A DNA stretch of 64,000 nt from UBA6898 sp964463135 (GCA_964463135.1 CAYXBA010000009.1:62001-126000); one strand, 5' to 3'. Positions 40,993-49,981 are shown, numbered from the stretch's first letter. Translations and numbers: made by a program. The notes: generated by a model from the sequence alone, not told the origin.

Positions 40993-41553
40993 ATGAAACT
41001 GCTGATGCATATCTGCTGCTCGAACTGCAGCATCCATCCGCTGCAGAACCTCCTGCTCAGGGGCGCGGACATAACCGGCTTCTGGTTCAATCCGAATATC
41101 CACCCGTACACCGAATATACGGCAAGAATGCAATCGCTCGCAAAGCTCGGCAGGCTCTGGAACCTTGATCTGGAGTACGACGATGACTATGCGCTCGATG
41201 ATTTTCTGAAGTCCGTCGTTGGACAGGGGCAGGAACGCTGTTCTGTCTGTTATGCGATGAGGCTTGACAGAACAGCCCGGGCTGCCAAAAAAATGAATAT
41301 GGACGGTTTTACGACATCGCTGCTGGCAAGCCCCTATCAGAAGTTTGATGTTATACTAGAACACGGCCGGCAAGCTGCAAAACAGCACGGCGTACCATTC
41401 CTCGCTGAAGATTTCAGGCCGGGCTGGAGGATATCCCAGAACATGTCACGGGAGCTTGAGCTGTACCGCCAGAAATATTGCGGCTGCATCTATTCAGAGA
41501 TGGAGCGGTACATACAGGGCACGAAAAGAAAAAAAGACAGACATCATGAATGA
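40993..41553 (+). CDS. queH: Epoxyqueuosine reductase QueH
   Basis: Last step of queuosine synthesis in tRNA, reducing epoxyqueuosine; an iron-sulfur alternative to QueG. 186 aa: N-terminal LLMHICCSNCSIHPLQNLLL with adjacent cysteines, YDDDYALDDFLKSVVGQGQE, then RCSVCYAMRLDRTA, and YCGCIYSEMERY at the C-terminus. queA lies three genes downstream, so the run contains two queuosine genes. Confidence 0.93.
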   Translation: MKLLMHICCSNCSIHPLQNLLLRGADITGFWFNPNIHPYTEYTARMQSLAKLGRLWNLDLEYDDDYALDDFLKSVVGQGQERCSVCYAMRLDRTARAAKKMNMDGFTTSLLASPYQKFDVILEHGRQAAKQHGVPFLAEDFRPGWRISQNMSRELELYRQKYCGCIYSEMERYIQGTKRKKDRHHE

Positions 41554-41773
41554 AGGCATCCAATATATCGGCAAGATGATGGTCATGACAGGCATTATCC
41601 TTGCGGCAGCGGGCGGGCTCCTCATGCTCGGCAGCCGTATATCATGGATCGGCAGACTCCCGGGCGATGTCCTTATCCAGAAAAAGAACTTCACGTTCTT
41701 TTTTCCGCTTGGGACCAGCATTCTGCTGAGCCTGCTGCTGAGCCTTATCTTCTGGCTGCTGGGAAAGAGGTAA
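41546..41773 (+). CDS. DUF2905 small membrane protein
   Basis: 75 aa with two transmembrane helices (MMVMTGIILAAAGGLLMLGS and FPLGTSILLSLLLSLIFWLL) around the family core IGRLPGDVLIQKKNFTFFFP. Function unknown; frequently found beside ruvB, queA and spoIID as here. It overlaps queH by eight bases. Confidence 0.92.
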   Translation: MNEGIQYIGKMMVMTGIILAAAGGLLMLGSRISWIGRLPGDVLIQKKNFTFFFPLGTSILLSLLLSLIFWLLGKR

Positions 41774-41775
41774 CC

Positions 41776-42756
41776 TTGACCGGAAGATTTGTCATGCTCC
41801 TGTTGTTCCTGTTTCTTGCTTCGATCTCTGAAGCTGGCACAACCATGAAGGTCCTGATCCTTGATGATGTATTCCAGAGCATCCCCGCGCGGGATGAAAA
41901 AATCGAACGGATGGGAAAGATGAAGGGAGATCTTCTCGTCAACGGCACACGGTATCCCGGCAATATCGAGGTCTGGAAGGGCAAGGCAGGCCTTTATCTG
42001 ATAAACGAACTGCCGCTTGAGGACTATATCAAGAGCGTGGTAAGCGCCGAAGTCGGCGCAGACTGGGATATGGAGGCGCTGAAGACCCAGGCGGTCATCT
42101 CACGGACCTATGCGCTCAACCAAAAGGCCCAGAACAACAATCCGAACTTTGACCTCACCTCATCAGTGCTCCACCAGGTATATAAAGGATCGAACGAGAA
42201 TGCCCGCATATCCTATGCTGTGATGAACACCGAGGGGGAAGTGCTCACGTACAACGGAAAGATCATCGAGGCCTTCTACCACTCCACCTCGGGAGGACTG
42301 ACCGAGGCCCCGGAAGAGGTCTTCGGCAAGAGCTATCCCTACCTCAAGCCTGTCTCAGGAAGCTGCGAGAGCTCCCCGTACTGGATATGGGAACGCCGCA
42401 TTCCGATCGGGGAGATCGAGAAGGTGCTGAATATCACCGGCATCACGGACATCAGGATCACGTCGTATACAGCGACCCAGCGGGTCAAGACCGTTAATGT
42501 TATCCAGAGCAGCGGAGCAACATCAATGAAAGCAACGGACCTGCGCAAGGCCATCGGCTGGAACAGACTGCCAAGCACAAATTTCACGGTCTCCCGCGAC
42601 GACAATGTTATGGTATTCGATGGAAAGGGCTTTGGCCATGGCGTTGGCCTCTGTCAGTGGAGTTCCCTGGAGATGGCAAAGAGCGGCGTCGGGTACAAAG
42701 ACATCCTCTCCTATTTCTACCCGGGCACGGTATTACAGCAGTATGAAAACCGCTGA
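41776..42756 (+). CDS. SpoIID/LytB domain protein
   Basis: 326 aa exported protein with the SpoIID domain: GNIEVWKGKAGLYLINELPL, YIKSVVSAEVGADWDMEALK, TQAVISRTYALNQK, EAFYHSTSGGLTEAPEEVFG and the closing GKGFGHGVGLCQWSSLEMAK. SpoIID members are lytic transglycosylases or amidase enhancers; in non-sporulating Gram-negatives the role is likely peptidoglycan remodelling. I prefer the TTG at 41776 because it adds the basic n-region (MTGRFVMLLLFLFLAS) needed for a signal peptide and has AGAGGT upstream; ATG 41794 is the alternative. No genes of sporulation are nearby. Confidence 0.9.
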   Translation: MTGRFVMLLLFLFLASISEAGTTMKVLILDDVFQSIPARDEKIERMGKMKGDLLVNGTRYPGNIEVWKGKAGLYLINELPLEDYIKSVVSAEVGADWDMEALKTQAVISRTYALNQKAQNNNPNFDLTSSVLHQVYKGSNENARISYAVMNTEGEVLTYNGKIIEAFYHSTSGGLTEAPEEVFGKSYPYLKPVSGSCESSPYWIWERRIPIGEIEKVLNITGITDIRITSYTATQRVKTVNVIQSSGATSMKATDLRKAIGWNRLPSTNFTVSRDDNVMVFDGKGFGHGVGLCQWSSLEMAKSGVGYKDILSYFYPGTVLQQYENR

Positions 42757-43750
42757 TTTCGATTTTTTCCTCCCCGACGGATTCATTGCAGAAAAACCGG
42801 TCGAAAAACGGGACAGTTCCCGTCTGCTTGTGCTCTCGCGTGATGGGGACATGGAACACAGGAACTTCTCTGACCTGCCCTCTTATCTGCAGGCCGGCGA
42901 TATGCTTGTGATGAACAATTCGCGCGTATTTCCGGCACGCGTGACCGCTTACAAACCAACAGGGGGAAAGATCGACATCCTTCTGGTCGAAAAGCTTTCG
43001 GAAACGTCGTGGCGTATTCTTGCCAAAGAGCGGTATGCCGGACCTCTGACCGTTGCAGGCAATTTCAGGGTCCATATGGCAGAGGACATGACCGTGACCT
43101 TCAAAAACGCCCGGGAAATGCAGCAGATCATTCACGAACACGGACAGATGCCGCTGCCTCCCTATATCAAGAGGAAAGCCGACGAAACTGACAGGGAGCG
43201 GTATCAGACAGTTTATGCCGAACACGAGGGGTCTATCGCTGCACCCACTGCAGGTCTCCATTTCACCGAAGAACTGCTCACCGAACTCCGTAACCGTTCC
43301 GTCCTGATCCGTATGGTCACTCTTCATGTCGGCATCGGCACGTTCAAACCTATCAAGGCCGACAATATCCGGGACCACGCCATGGACAGAGAACATTTTG
43401 AGATCGAAAGTTCCCTGATCCGTGAGATCGAAGAGACAAAGCAGAGAGGCAATCGGGTGGTCACCGTCGGCACGACAACGACGCGCACCCTGGAAGGATA
43501 TCTGTCAGGGAAAAGCACTATTTATTCGTTGAACGGGACCATAAAGGGTTCAACGGATATTTTTATTCATGAAGGTTTCCGGTTCAGGGCTGCTGATTCT
43601 TTGGTCACGAATTTTCACCTTCCGCGCTCAACTCCGCTCATGCTCGCCGCAGCGTTTTCAGGGCGTAAAAACCTGCTCAATGCCTATAAGACAGCCATTT
43701 CCCGAGGATATAGATTTTTTTCCTATGGTGATGCTATGCTTCTTTTATGA
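42743..43750 (+). CDS. queA: S-adenosylmethionine:tRNA ribosyltransferase-isomerase
   Basis: Forms epoxyqueuosine on tRNA from preQ1 and SAM. 335 aa from ATG 42743: FDFFLPDGFIAEKPVEKRDS, DMLVMNNSRVFPARV, EGSIAAPTAGLHFTEELL, TLHVGIGTFKPIKADNIRDH and LVTNFHLPRSTPLMLAAAFS are all family blocks. It overlaps spoIID by 14 bases and the SPOR gene by four. Upstream in-frame codons belong to the spoIID region. Confidence 0.97.
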   Translation: MKTADFDFFLPDGFIAEKPVEKRDSSRLLVLSRDGDMEHRNFSDLPSYLQAGDMLVMNNSRVFPARVTAYKPTGGKIDILLVEKLSETSWRILAKERYAGPLTVAGNFRVHMAEDMTVTFKNAREMQQIIHEHGQMPLPPYIKRKADETDRERYQTVYAEHEGSIAAPTAGLHFTEELLTELRNRSVLIRMVTLHVGIGTFKPIKADNIRDHAMDREHFEIESSLIREIEETKQRGNRVVTVGTTTTRTLEGYLSGKSTIYSLNGTIKGSTDIFIHEGFRFRAADSLVTNFHLPRSTPLMLAAAFSGRKNLLNAYKTAISRGYRFFSYGDAMLLL

Positions 43751-44385
43751 ACGACGACGAATTCTCTGAAAGGCCTTCGGGCTTCATGCTCGGCAAGGAA
43801 TTCATCATCGTTCTGGTGATCTTTTTTTCGGGTCTGAGCTTCACGCTCGGTTATTTTGTCGGAAAAAGCGGGGCCCCGAAAACCGAGCCGATCATACAGG
43901 CGGTCGAGCCGCCCATTCAGGCAAAAAATCAGGATCTGCCGCCTCTCCCCCAGCAGGCGGCTGTTGCACCGGTCCCTGAGCAGGCACAGCCTGCACCACC
44001 GGCGGTGAAAGAACAGGCCGCGACGATCACGCCGGCAGCGGATCAGCCCGTTCAGCGCAAGACCGCCGAGCCCCCGGTTTCAAAAGCTGTTCCTGAGAAA
44101 TCGACAGCCAAAACCCGGCCGGATGCAGCGTCAGAGACGAGCAAAGCGGTCTATACCGTACAAATCGGAGCGTTCAGTAATCTTGCAGAGGCAAAGCGTC
44201 TGAAGGCAAAATTCGACAGGAAGGGATACAAGTCCGTCATCACCTCATCCATAAACAAGAAAGCACAGAAGATATTCAAGGTCAAGACAGGCGAGTTCAG
44301 GGAAAAGAAAGATGCCGAAGTGCTTGCCCTGAAACTCAAGAAGACCGAAGGCCTGCAGACCTACGTCACGCTTCGGACGGAATAG
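43747..44385 (+). CDS. SPOR domain membrane protein
   Basis: 212 aa, N-terminal cytoplasmic tail, one transmembrane helix (EFIIVLVIFFSGLSFTLGYF), a long Pro/Ala/Gln-rich linker (70-135), and a C-terminal SPOR domain from AVYTVQIGAFSNLAEAKRLK to TYVTLRTE. SPOR domains bind denuded glycan strands at the septum, so the protein probably acts in cell division or wall remodelling. Start overlaps queA stop (ATGA). Confidence 0.92.
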   Translation: MNDDEFSERPSGFMLGKEFIIVLVIFFSGLSFTLGYFVGKSGAPKTEPIIQAVEPPIQAKNQDLPPLPQQAAVAPVPEQAQPAPPAVKEQAATITPAADQPVQRKTAEPPVSKAVPEKSTAKTRPDAASETSKAVYTVQIGAFSNLAEAKRLKAKFDRKGYKSVITSSINKKAQKIFKVKTGEFREKKDAEVLALKLKKTEGLQTYVTLRTE

Positions 44386-44394
44386 GGAGCCTTT

Positions 44395-45366
44395 ACGGAA
44401 ACCGTTGAGATAGTTTTTGACAGCGAGAGTGAACTGCCCTTCCTTTTCACCAGCCTGGAGAAGAACCTGAAGCTCATCGAAGAAGCCCTCGGTATATCTG
44501 CCGGGTACCGGGGAAACAGGATCTTATTAAAAGGACCCTCTGAACAGGTCAGGACCGCGGAGCATCTCATTCGCGACCTGAGAGAGCTCAGCACGCAGGG
44601 ATATTCGCTCAGGCCGGAAGATATCCGATTTGCGGTCAGGGCGCTTTCCGAGGGCAACGGCATGTCGTTAAAAGAGCTCTTTCTCAATAATATACCTGTC
44701 TCTTCAAAGCGCCGTTTCATCATTCCCAAGACAGAGAACCAAAAACGGTATCTGGATTCGATCAAGGGATTCGACATCGTCTTTGGCATCGGCCCTGCAG
44801 GTACGGGCAAGACGTATCTGGCCATGGCCATGGCGGTAAATGCCTTCCTGAAGAAAGAGGTCAGCAGGATCGTTCTTGCCCGGCCCGCGATCGAAGCCGG
44901 CGAAAAACTCGGGTTCCTGCCGGGCGACATCCAGGAGAAGGTAAACCCCTACCTGAGACCGCTCTACGATGCATTGTATGATATGATGGAGGCTGAAAAA
45001 GTGATGAGCCTTATGGAGCGCGGGGTGATAGAGATCGCACCTCTTGCTTTCATGCGGGGCAGAACGCTGAACGATGCCTTTGTCATACTTGACGAGGCGC
45101 AGAACACGACCACCGAGCAGATGAAGATGTTCCTGACACGGCTTGGCTTCAATTCAAAGGCCGTGATCACCGGGGACGTCACACAGATCGACCTGCCCTC
45201 GAACAGGGCATCCGGACTCGTTGAGGTCATGAAGATCCTCGAGGGTATCGCGGGGATCACTTTTGTATTCTTCTCGGAGCGGGATGTGGTAAGACATAAA
45301 CTGGTACAGGCCATCATAAAGGCATATGAACGATATGAAAACAGAAATATCGATACAGAAACTTAA
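44395..45366 (+). CDS. phoH: PhoH-like ATPase, apparent ACG start
   Basis: P-loop RNA-associated ATPase, 323 aa if read from 44395. N-terminal part ETVEIVFDSESELPFLFTSL, EKNLKLIEEALGISAGYRGN is the normal KH-like start of the family. Next come IKGFDIVFGIGPAGTGKTYL (Walker A), NDAFVILDEAQNTTTEQMKM (Walker B) and VITGDVTQIDLP. No ATG, GTG or TTG occurs in frame between the SPOR stop (44383) and Met 44662, which would delete the first 89 residues. ACG at 44395 lies five bases after GGGAG, exactly where a start is expected, so I read it as a non-AUG start or an ATG to ACG change. Confidence 0.88.
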   Translation, partial: TETVEIVFDSESELPFLFTSLEKNLKLIEEALGISAGYRGNRILLKGPSEQVRTAEHLIRDLRELSTQGYSLRPEDIRFAVRALSEGNGMSLKELFLNNIPVSSKRRFIIPKTENQKRYLDSIKGFDIVFGIGPAGTGKTYLAMAMAVNAFLKKEVSRIVLARPAIEAGEKLGFLPGDIQEKVNPYLRPLYDALYDMMEAEKVMSLMERGVIEIAPLAFMRGRTLNDAFVILDEAQNTTTEQMKMFLTRLGFNSKAVITGDVTQIDLPSNRASGLVEVMKILEGIAGITFVFFSERDVVRHKLVQAIIKAYERYENRNIDTET

Positions 45367-46819
45367 TTCGCCGACCGTCAGGACAAACATCCTCAAGCTG
45401 TCCTATCTCTTCGGCATCGCGATCATCACGGCAATGTTCCTGCTCCAGGAATTCAGCCTGAACAAATTCCTGGGCGGCACGCTGGTCTCCTTTGTCCTGC
45501 TCTTTGTGCTCTACCGCGACATCATGCGGTACAAACCGGTATTTCTGAACAACTACAGCATGCTTCTGCTTCTGAGTATTATGATCATGAGCACGCTGAT
45601 GGCCGGCAGGGTCTTCAGCTATTTTCTGATGATGCTGATGAAGGGGCTGGGAACCGCAGATACGGGCATCGCCATTTACGGCATACCGATCGCAACAGGG
45701 GCAATGCTTGTTGCACTGCTCTTTGATTTCCATACCGCGATCACCTTTTCCTTTACGGTAAGCCTTCTCACCGGGTACTGGCTCGAGGAGTCTTTTTTCC
45801 CGATCTACACCTTTGTCGGCAGCCTCACTGCCGCCTTCAGCGTCATCCGCTGCAAAAAGCGGTCTGCCCTGCTCCGCGGCGGTTTGTACGTGATACTGGC
45901 GAACATCTGCATGGTGATCATATTCCTGATATCAAAAGGGGAGCTCTTTACGGAAAAAGCGCCTGCAGCGGTCGTCTTTGCAATATTCTCCGGCATCACC
46001 GTCTCTGCCATCGTATCGCTCAGCCTCCCGCTTTTTGAATATCTCTTCAAGGTCACGACAGACATCAGTCTCCTTGAACTTCTCGATCTGAACCAGCCGC
46101 TCATGAAACTGCTTATGATCAATGCACCCGGGACCTATCACCACAGCGTTATCGTCGGCAGTCTCGTGGAAGCAGCTGCCGAGACGGTCGGCGTCAATCC
46201 CCTGCTGGCGCGTGTAAGCTCGTACTACCACGATATCGGCAAGGCAAAGATGCCTGAATATTTTGTCGAGAACCAGAGCGGTGCGCCGAGCAAGCATGAC
46301 AGGCTCACGCCGCACATGAGCAGCATGATCATCATCAATCATGTAAAGGAAGGTGTTGAGCTCGCAAAGCAGTACAAACTGCCCCAGTCGCTCATAGACA
46401 TCATCAGACAGCACCACGGCACATCGGTGCTGACCTATTTTTTCCAGAAGGCAAGGGACATGGGGCATGATACGACTCCCGGCGAGGAGGAATACAAATA
46501 TCCCGGTCCGAAACCCCAGACCCGCGTAGCAGCGCTGGTCATGATGGCAGATGCGGTGGAAGCCGCCTCCAAGGTCCTCAATGATCCCACACCTGCCCGG
46601 ATCTCGGCTTTGGTCGAGAAGATCATCAACCATATTTTTCTTGAAGGACAGCTTGATGAATGCGAGCTTACGCTTAAGGACATATCAGAGATCAAGAAAC
46701 GTTTCATCTATATCCTGACCGGCATAATGCACAAGCGGATCGACTACCCCGGTTTCGATTTCGGCAATGGCAATCCACCTAAAGAACCAGCAAAGATCGA
46801 AAAGCTTAGATCTGCGTAG
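45326..46819 (+). CDS. 7TM-HD domain phosphohydrolase (PgpH-like, short form)
   Basis: 497 aa. Seven hydrophobic helices (from about residue 22 to 250), then an HD phosphohydrolase domain with APGTYHHSVIVGSLVEAAAE, SSYYHDIGKAKMPEYF and DIIRQHHGTSVLTYFF. The C-terminal part matches PgpH, which degrades cyclic di-AMP, but the large extracytoplasmic 7TMR-HDED domain is missing. Lies between phoH and ybeY as in many genomes. It overlaps phoH by 41 bases; Met at 45335 is an alternative start. Confidence 0.92.
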   Translation: MNDMKTEISIQKLNSPTVRTNILKLSYLFGIAIITAMFLLQEFSLNKFLGGTLVSFVLLFVLYRDIMRYKPVFLNNYSMLLLLSIMIMSTLMAGRVFSYFLMMLMKGLGTADTGIAIYGIPIATGAMLVALLFDFHTAITFSFTVSLLTGYWLEESFFPIYTFVGSLTAAFSVIRCKKRSALLRGGLYVILANICMVIIFLISKGELFTEKAPAAVVFAIFSGITVSAIVSLSLPLFEYLFKVTTDISLLELLDLNQPLMKLLMINAPGTYHHSVIVGSLVEAAAETVGVNPLLARVSSYYHDIGKAKMPEYFVENQSGAPSKHDRLTPHMSSMIIINHVKEGVELAKQYKLPQSLIDIIRQHHGTSVLTYFFQKARDMGHDTTPGEEEYKYPGPKPQTRVAALVMMADAVEAASKVLNDPTPARISALVEKIINHIFLEGQLDECELTLKDISEIKKRFIYILTGIMHKRIDYPGFDFGNGNPPKEPAKIEKLRSA

Positions 46820-47240
46820 GGTCAGTAAGGCCCTGGCAGCAGCACTTTCGCTGCTCGGCCAGGAAGAGGCTGAGCTCAGCATACTCTTCGTCGGCAGCGC
46901 CCGGATGAAGCAGCTTAACCAGCACTATCGCGGTATCCCAAAAGAGACCGATGTCCTTTCTTTCCCCCTTCAGGAGGGGTGGTCAGTTCGTCCCCGCACT
47001 TCACGACTTACGATTCACGATTCACCGCCTTTAATTCTCGGCGATATTGTGATCTCCATCCCAAGGACGATCGAGCAGGCACGGGACTATGGCGCTACCT
47101 TTTACGAAGAGCTGTTCAGGCTGCTCGTTCACGGTCTCCTGCATCTGCTCGGGTACGACCATGAGAGGAGCAGATCCGAGAAGGTGAGGATGGAGAAAAA
47201 GGAAAAGGAGGTCCTGCATGCCCTTGCGCGCCTGGCTTAA
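46767..47240 (+). CDS. ybeY: Endoribonuclease YbeY with in-frame insertion
   Basis: Zinc-dependent RNase for rRNA maturation and ribosome quality control, 157 aa. Conserved LNQHYRGIPKETDVLSFPLQ and the zinc site LLVHGLLHLLGYDHE are intact. Between LSFPLQE and LILGDIVISI there is an insertion (GWSVRPRTSRLTIHDSPP) coded by a CACGATT-type dispersed repeat; relatives have a few residues there. The loop lies away from the zinc ligands, so function may persist. It overlaps the HD gene by 53 bases and the next gene by 23. Confidence 0.92.
   Translation: MAIHLKNQQRSKSLDLRRVSKALAAALSLLGQEEAELSILFVGSARMKQLNQHYRGIPKETDVLSFPLQEGWSVRPRTSRLTIHDSPPLILGDIVISIPRTIEQARDYGATFYEELFRLLVHGLLHLLGYDHERSRSEKVRMEKKEKEVLHALARLA
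46997..47026. repeat. Dispersed repeat inside ybeY
   Basis: CACTTCACGACTTACGATTC and further CACGATTCACC, degenerate seven-base units of the same style as the ATCACGC repeats in the ruvC-ruvA and ruvB-queH gaps. It keeps the ybeY frame open. Confidence 0.55.
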
Positions 47241-47928
47241 GAGCGCAAATTACGCTATTGAGGGAATACTGCACGGTGCAAGGACCCAGCGGCATCTGCG
47301 CTACCATTTCATATCCGCTGCTGCAGTCCTGTTCTTCAGCTATATGGTAGGTGTGTCAAGGGCTGAACTCGTTATCATAGCGCTGGCAGTCATCCTTGTG
47401 CTTGCTGCCGAGATGATGAACAGTGCTATAGAGGCGGTTGTGGACATTCTCTCCCCGGAATATGCGGAAAAGGCACGGATCGCAAAAGATATCGCTGCAG
47501 GCGCTGTTCTGATCACGGCATTCGGCGCAGCAGTGCTCGGATACGTTGTCCTCTTTCCCTATGTACAGATCATTTTCAGCGAAGGCTTCCATGTTGCAAA
47601 ACATTCAAAAGAAGAAATATCTTTTATCGCTTTCGTGCTGGTGCTTATTTCGGTGATCATTGCCAAGGCCTTCTCCGGGAAAGGGCGTCCGCTGAGCGGC
47701 GGCATGCCGAGCGGCCACGCGGCACTCGCGTTTTCGGTCTGGGTCTCGATCATGTATATAACAGAGAACCTGTACATCTCGATCCTCTGCTTTCTTCTTG
47801 CTCTCTGGATCGCCCAGTCCAGGATCACGCTCAGGATGCATACCCGGCTCGAGGTAATGCTCGGCGCCCTCCTCGGGACACTGCTCACGTTCCTGCTCTT
47901 CAGGCTTTTTTACCAGGTCCCTCGCTAG
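47218..47928 (+). CDS. DgkA-type lipid kinase fused to PAP2 phosphatase
   Basis: 236 aa membrane protein with two domains. Residues 1-115: diacylglycerol/undecaprenol kinase (SANYAIEGILHGARTQRHLR, AAEMMNSAIEAVVDILSPEY). Residues 120-236: PAP2 phosphatase with KX6RP (KAFSGKGRP), PSGH (GGMPSGHAALAFSVW) and SRX5H (SRITLRMH) followed by an Glu three residues on where Asp is usual. Phosphorylation and dephosphorylation of a lipid alcohol in one chain would suit undecaprenol recycling or phosphatidate turnover. It overlaps ybeY by 23 bases and the convergent kinase gene by 29. Confidence 0.9.
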   Translation: MPLRAWLKSANYAIEGILHGARTQRHLRYHFISAAAVLFFSYMVGVSRAELVIIALAVILVLAAEMMNSAIEAVVDILSPEYAEKARIAKDIAAGAVLITAFGAAVLGYVVLFPYVQIIFSEGFHVAKHSKEEISFIAFVLVLISVIIAKAFSGKGRPLSGGMPSGHAALAFSVWVSIMYITENLYISILCFLLALWIAQSRITLRMHTRLEVMLGALLGTLLTFLLFRLFYQVPR

Positions 47929-49921
47929 GTTTACTGTCCAGGATCTCCCGTATCCGGATCAGCAGTTCCTCTGGGGACACCGGCTTGGACAGGAAATTGA
48001 TCCCCTCATCAAGGACCCCCTGCCTGCTGATGATATCCGCCGAATAACCGCTGAGGAAGAGTGCTTTGATATTCGGTGCCAGAGCACGTATGGCATCAAG
48101 GACCTCTTTGCCGTTCTTCCCCGGCATTACAACATCAAGGAGCAGCAGATCGACTTCAGGGTGTTGGGTAAATATTCTGACAGCCTCATCCCCGTCTGCT
48201 GCCTCGATCACCGTGTACCCGAACAGGCGCAGGATATCATGGATATAGATCCTGACCTCCTCGTCGTCCTCGGCCACCAGGATCACCTCTGACCCCCTCT
48301 GCAGGGAAACCGATGCCCTGGCCGGCTCATACTGGTCATCGGCATGGAGCATCGGCAGATAGATACAGAATATAGTGCCCTGGCCCGGCACGCTCTTAAC
48401 ATCAATATAGCCATCGTGCTGCTTCACGATGCCGTACACGCTCGCCAGGCCGAGTCCGCTGCCTCTGCCAACCTCTTTTGTGGTGAAGAAGGGCTCGAAT
48501 ATCTTCTTCAGGGTCTCTTCATCCATGCCGGTCCCGGTGTCAGATACCGTGATCGTGGCATAAACACCCGGCTTCGTCACTTCAACGTTCGGGAAGAGAT
48601 CATCTGCCGACTCGGCCTTGCCGATCGCAATGGAGAGCGTGCCCCCCTGCGGCATGGCGTCCCGGGCATTGGTACAGAGGTTCATCAGGACCTGCTCGAT
48701 CTGGCCGGCATCTGCCATAACCACGCTAGGTTCTTTACTGAGATCGATGTTCAGATGGATATCCTCCCTGATGAGACGCCTGAGCATCTTTGCCAGGTTG
48801 GTGAGGATACCATTGAGATCAACCGCCTTCGGGCTGATGACCTGTCGTCTGCTGAAGGCAAGAAGGCTCTGGACCAGCGTTGATGCCCGCGATGAGGAGG
48901 TCAGGATGTGTTCTACATATTCCCGGACAGGGTCATCCTTTTCGAGGCTCATCTTGGCGAGATTGGAAAAACCACTGATCGCCGTAAGGATATTCTTGAA
49001 ATCATGGGCTATGCCGCCGGCCATCGTGCCGACCGCCTCCATCTTCTGGGCCTGCCTGAACTGGGTCTCCATGCGCTGTCTCTCTTCCTCTTTGCGGAGA
49101 AGCGACTCTCCCATGACATTGAACGACTCGGCAAGTCTGCCTACCTCATCATGTGTCCTGACTGCGACCTTGACGAAGGGACTACCCGGGCTGAATCTGC
49201 GCACTGCATCGGCCAGGACTGTCAGAGACCGCGTACTCTTTCTTATATGCCAATAGAAGATGCTCCCTCCTGTCAAAAGAAGCACCAGTCCGAGCGCGAT
49301 ATCTTCCAGCAGCTGCTGCCTTAATCTCGCCTCATGATATTGCATGTCAATGGCAAGCTGGACGTACCCGATCAGTTCCGATTCCGCAGATGCTCCTCTC
49401 TTGATGCCTGGACCCGGATCGCCTTCATAAAAAAGCCGCTCAGTGACCACGGGCGCAGCAAAGAGCATGGCACGTCTGCCTGTCAGCTGATATATCCCTT
49501 CCTTGCCCTCTGACGGATCACTGAATCCGCTGCCTGTCGGCATTGTCCTCAGGTCCTCTGCAGTAACAGCATCCTTCACAAAGAGATAGAGGACCCGGTG
49601 CCCGGCATCCAATATCCTGACACCGCTGATATCCCTGCCGCCTGTTATCCCTTCAGTCGCAGATTTCAGAATGTCGGCATTTTGCACAAGCACGCCGGTC
49701 CTGACCTGCAATGCAAGTATGGTTGTCAGCATCGATCCTTTATTCCTGATGAGCCGCATGGCATTCTGTCTCTCCTGGGCCGCCTGCAGGAAAACATATG
49801 CCAGAAACAGAAGCAGTGACAGGACAGCAAAAAAGACGATCATTTTCCCGGCCAGGCTTTCCCGGTACCTGCCCAGGGAACTCAGGATAGTTCGAAAGAG
49901 ACCCGTGCGGTTGTCATTCAT
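47900..49921 (-). CDS. Hybrid sensor histidine kinase
   Basis: 673 aa. Membrane helix near residue 30 (LAGKMIVFFAVLSLLLFLAY), a periplasmic sensor of about 160 residues, a second helix (DIALGLVLLLTGGSIFYW), HAMP (about 230-280), HisKA with phospho-His in GGIAHDFKNILTAISGF, HATPase (NLCTNARDAMPQGG, GRGSGLGLASVYGIVKQHDG) and a C-terminal receiver (VILVAEDDEEVRIYIHDI, LLLLDVVMPGKNGKEV, FLSKPVSPEEL). Start at ATG 49921 with AGGTGAAG. No DNA-binding output partner in the window. Confidence 0.94.
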   Translation of the reverse strand: MNDNRTGLFRTILSSLGRYRESLAGKMIVFFAVLSLLLFLAYVFLQAAQERQNAMRLIRNKGSMLTTILALQVRTGVLVQNADILKSATEGITGGRDISGVRILDAGHRVLYLFVKDAVTAEDLRTMPTGSGFSDPSEGKEGIYQLTGRRAMLFAAPVVTERLFYEGDPGPGIKRGASAESELIGYVQLAIDMQYHEARLRQQLLEDIALGLVLLLTGGSIFYWHIRKSTRSLTVLADAVRRFSPGSPFVKVAVRTHDEVGRLAESFNVMGESLLRKEEERQRMETQFRQAQKMEAVGTMAGGIAHDFKNILTAISGFSNLAKMSLEKDDPVREYVEHILTSSSRASTLVQSLLAFSRRQVISPKAVDLNGILTNLAKMLRRLIREDIHLNIDLSKEPSVVMADAGQIEQVLMNLCTNARDAMPQGGTLSIAIGKAESADDLFPNVEVTKPGVYATITVSDTGTGMDEETLKKIFEPFFTTKEVGRGSGLGLASVYGIVKQHDGYIDVKSVPGQGTIFCIYLPMLHADDQYEPARASVSLQRGSEVILVAEDDEEVRIYIHDILRLFGYTVIEAADGDEAVRIFTQHPEVDLLLLDVVMPGKNGKEVLDAIRALAPNIKALFLSGYSADIISRQGVLDEGINFLSKPVSPEELLIRIREILDSKPSEGPGKKA

Positions 49922-49981
49922 CACTCTTCACCTGTATCTGCCGGCAATAAGGCAGCCGGGGCGTCTCATCTCCGGCACGTA

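Noticed and set aside
41644..41793. Upstream extension of the SpoIID gene through DUF2905
   Set aside because: It overlaps a conserved gene in another frame and has no homology; TTG 41776 gives a proper signal peptide.
41776..42756. SpoIID as evidence for sporulation
   Set aside because: SpoIID domains are common in non-sporulating Gram-negatives, and no other sporulation gene is present.
44662..45366. phoH starting at Met 44662
   Set aside because: It would remove the conserved N-terminal domain that is clearly encoded in frame upstream.
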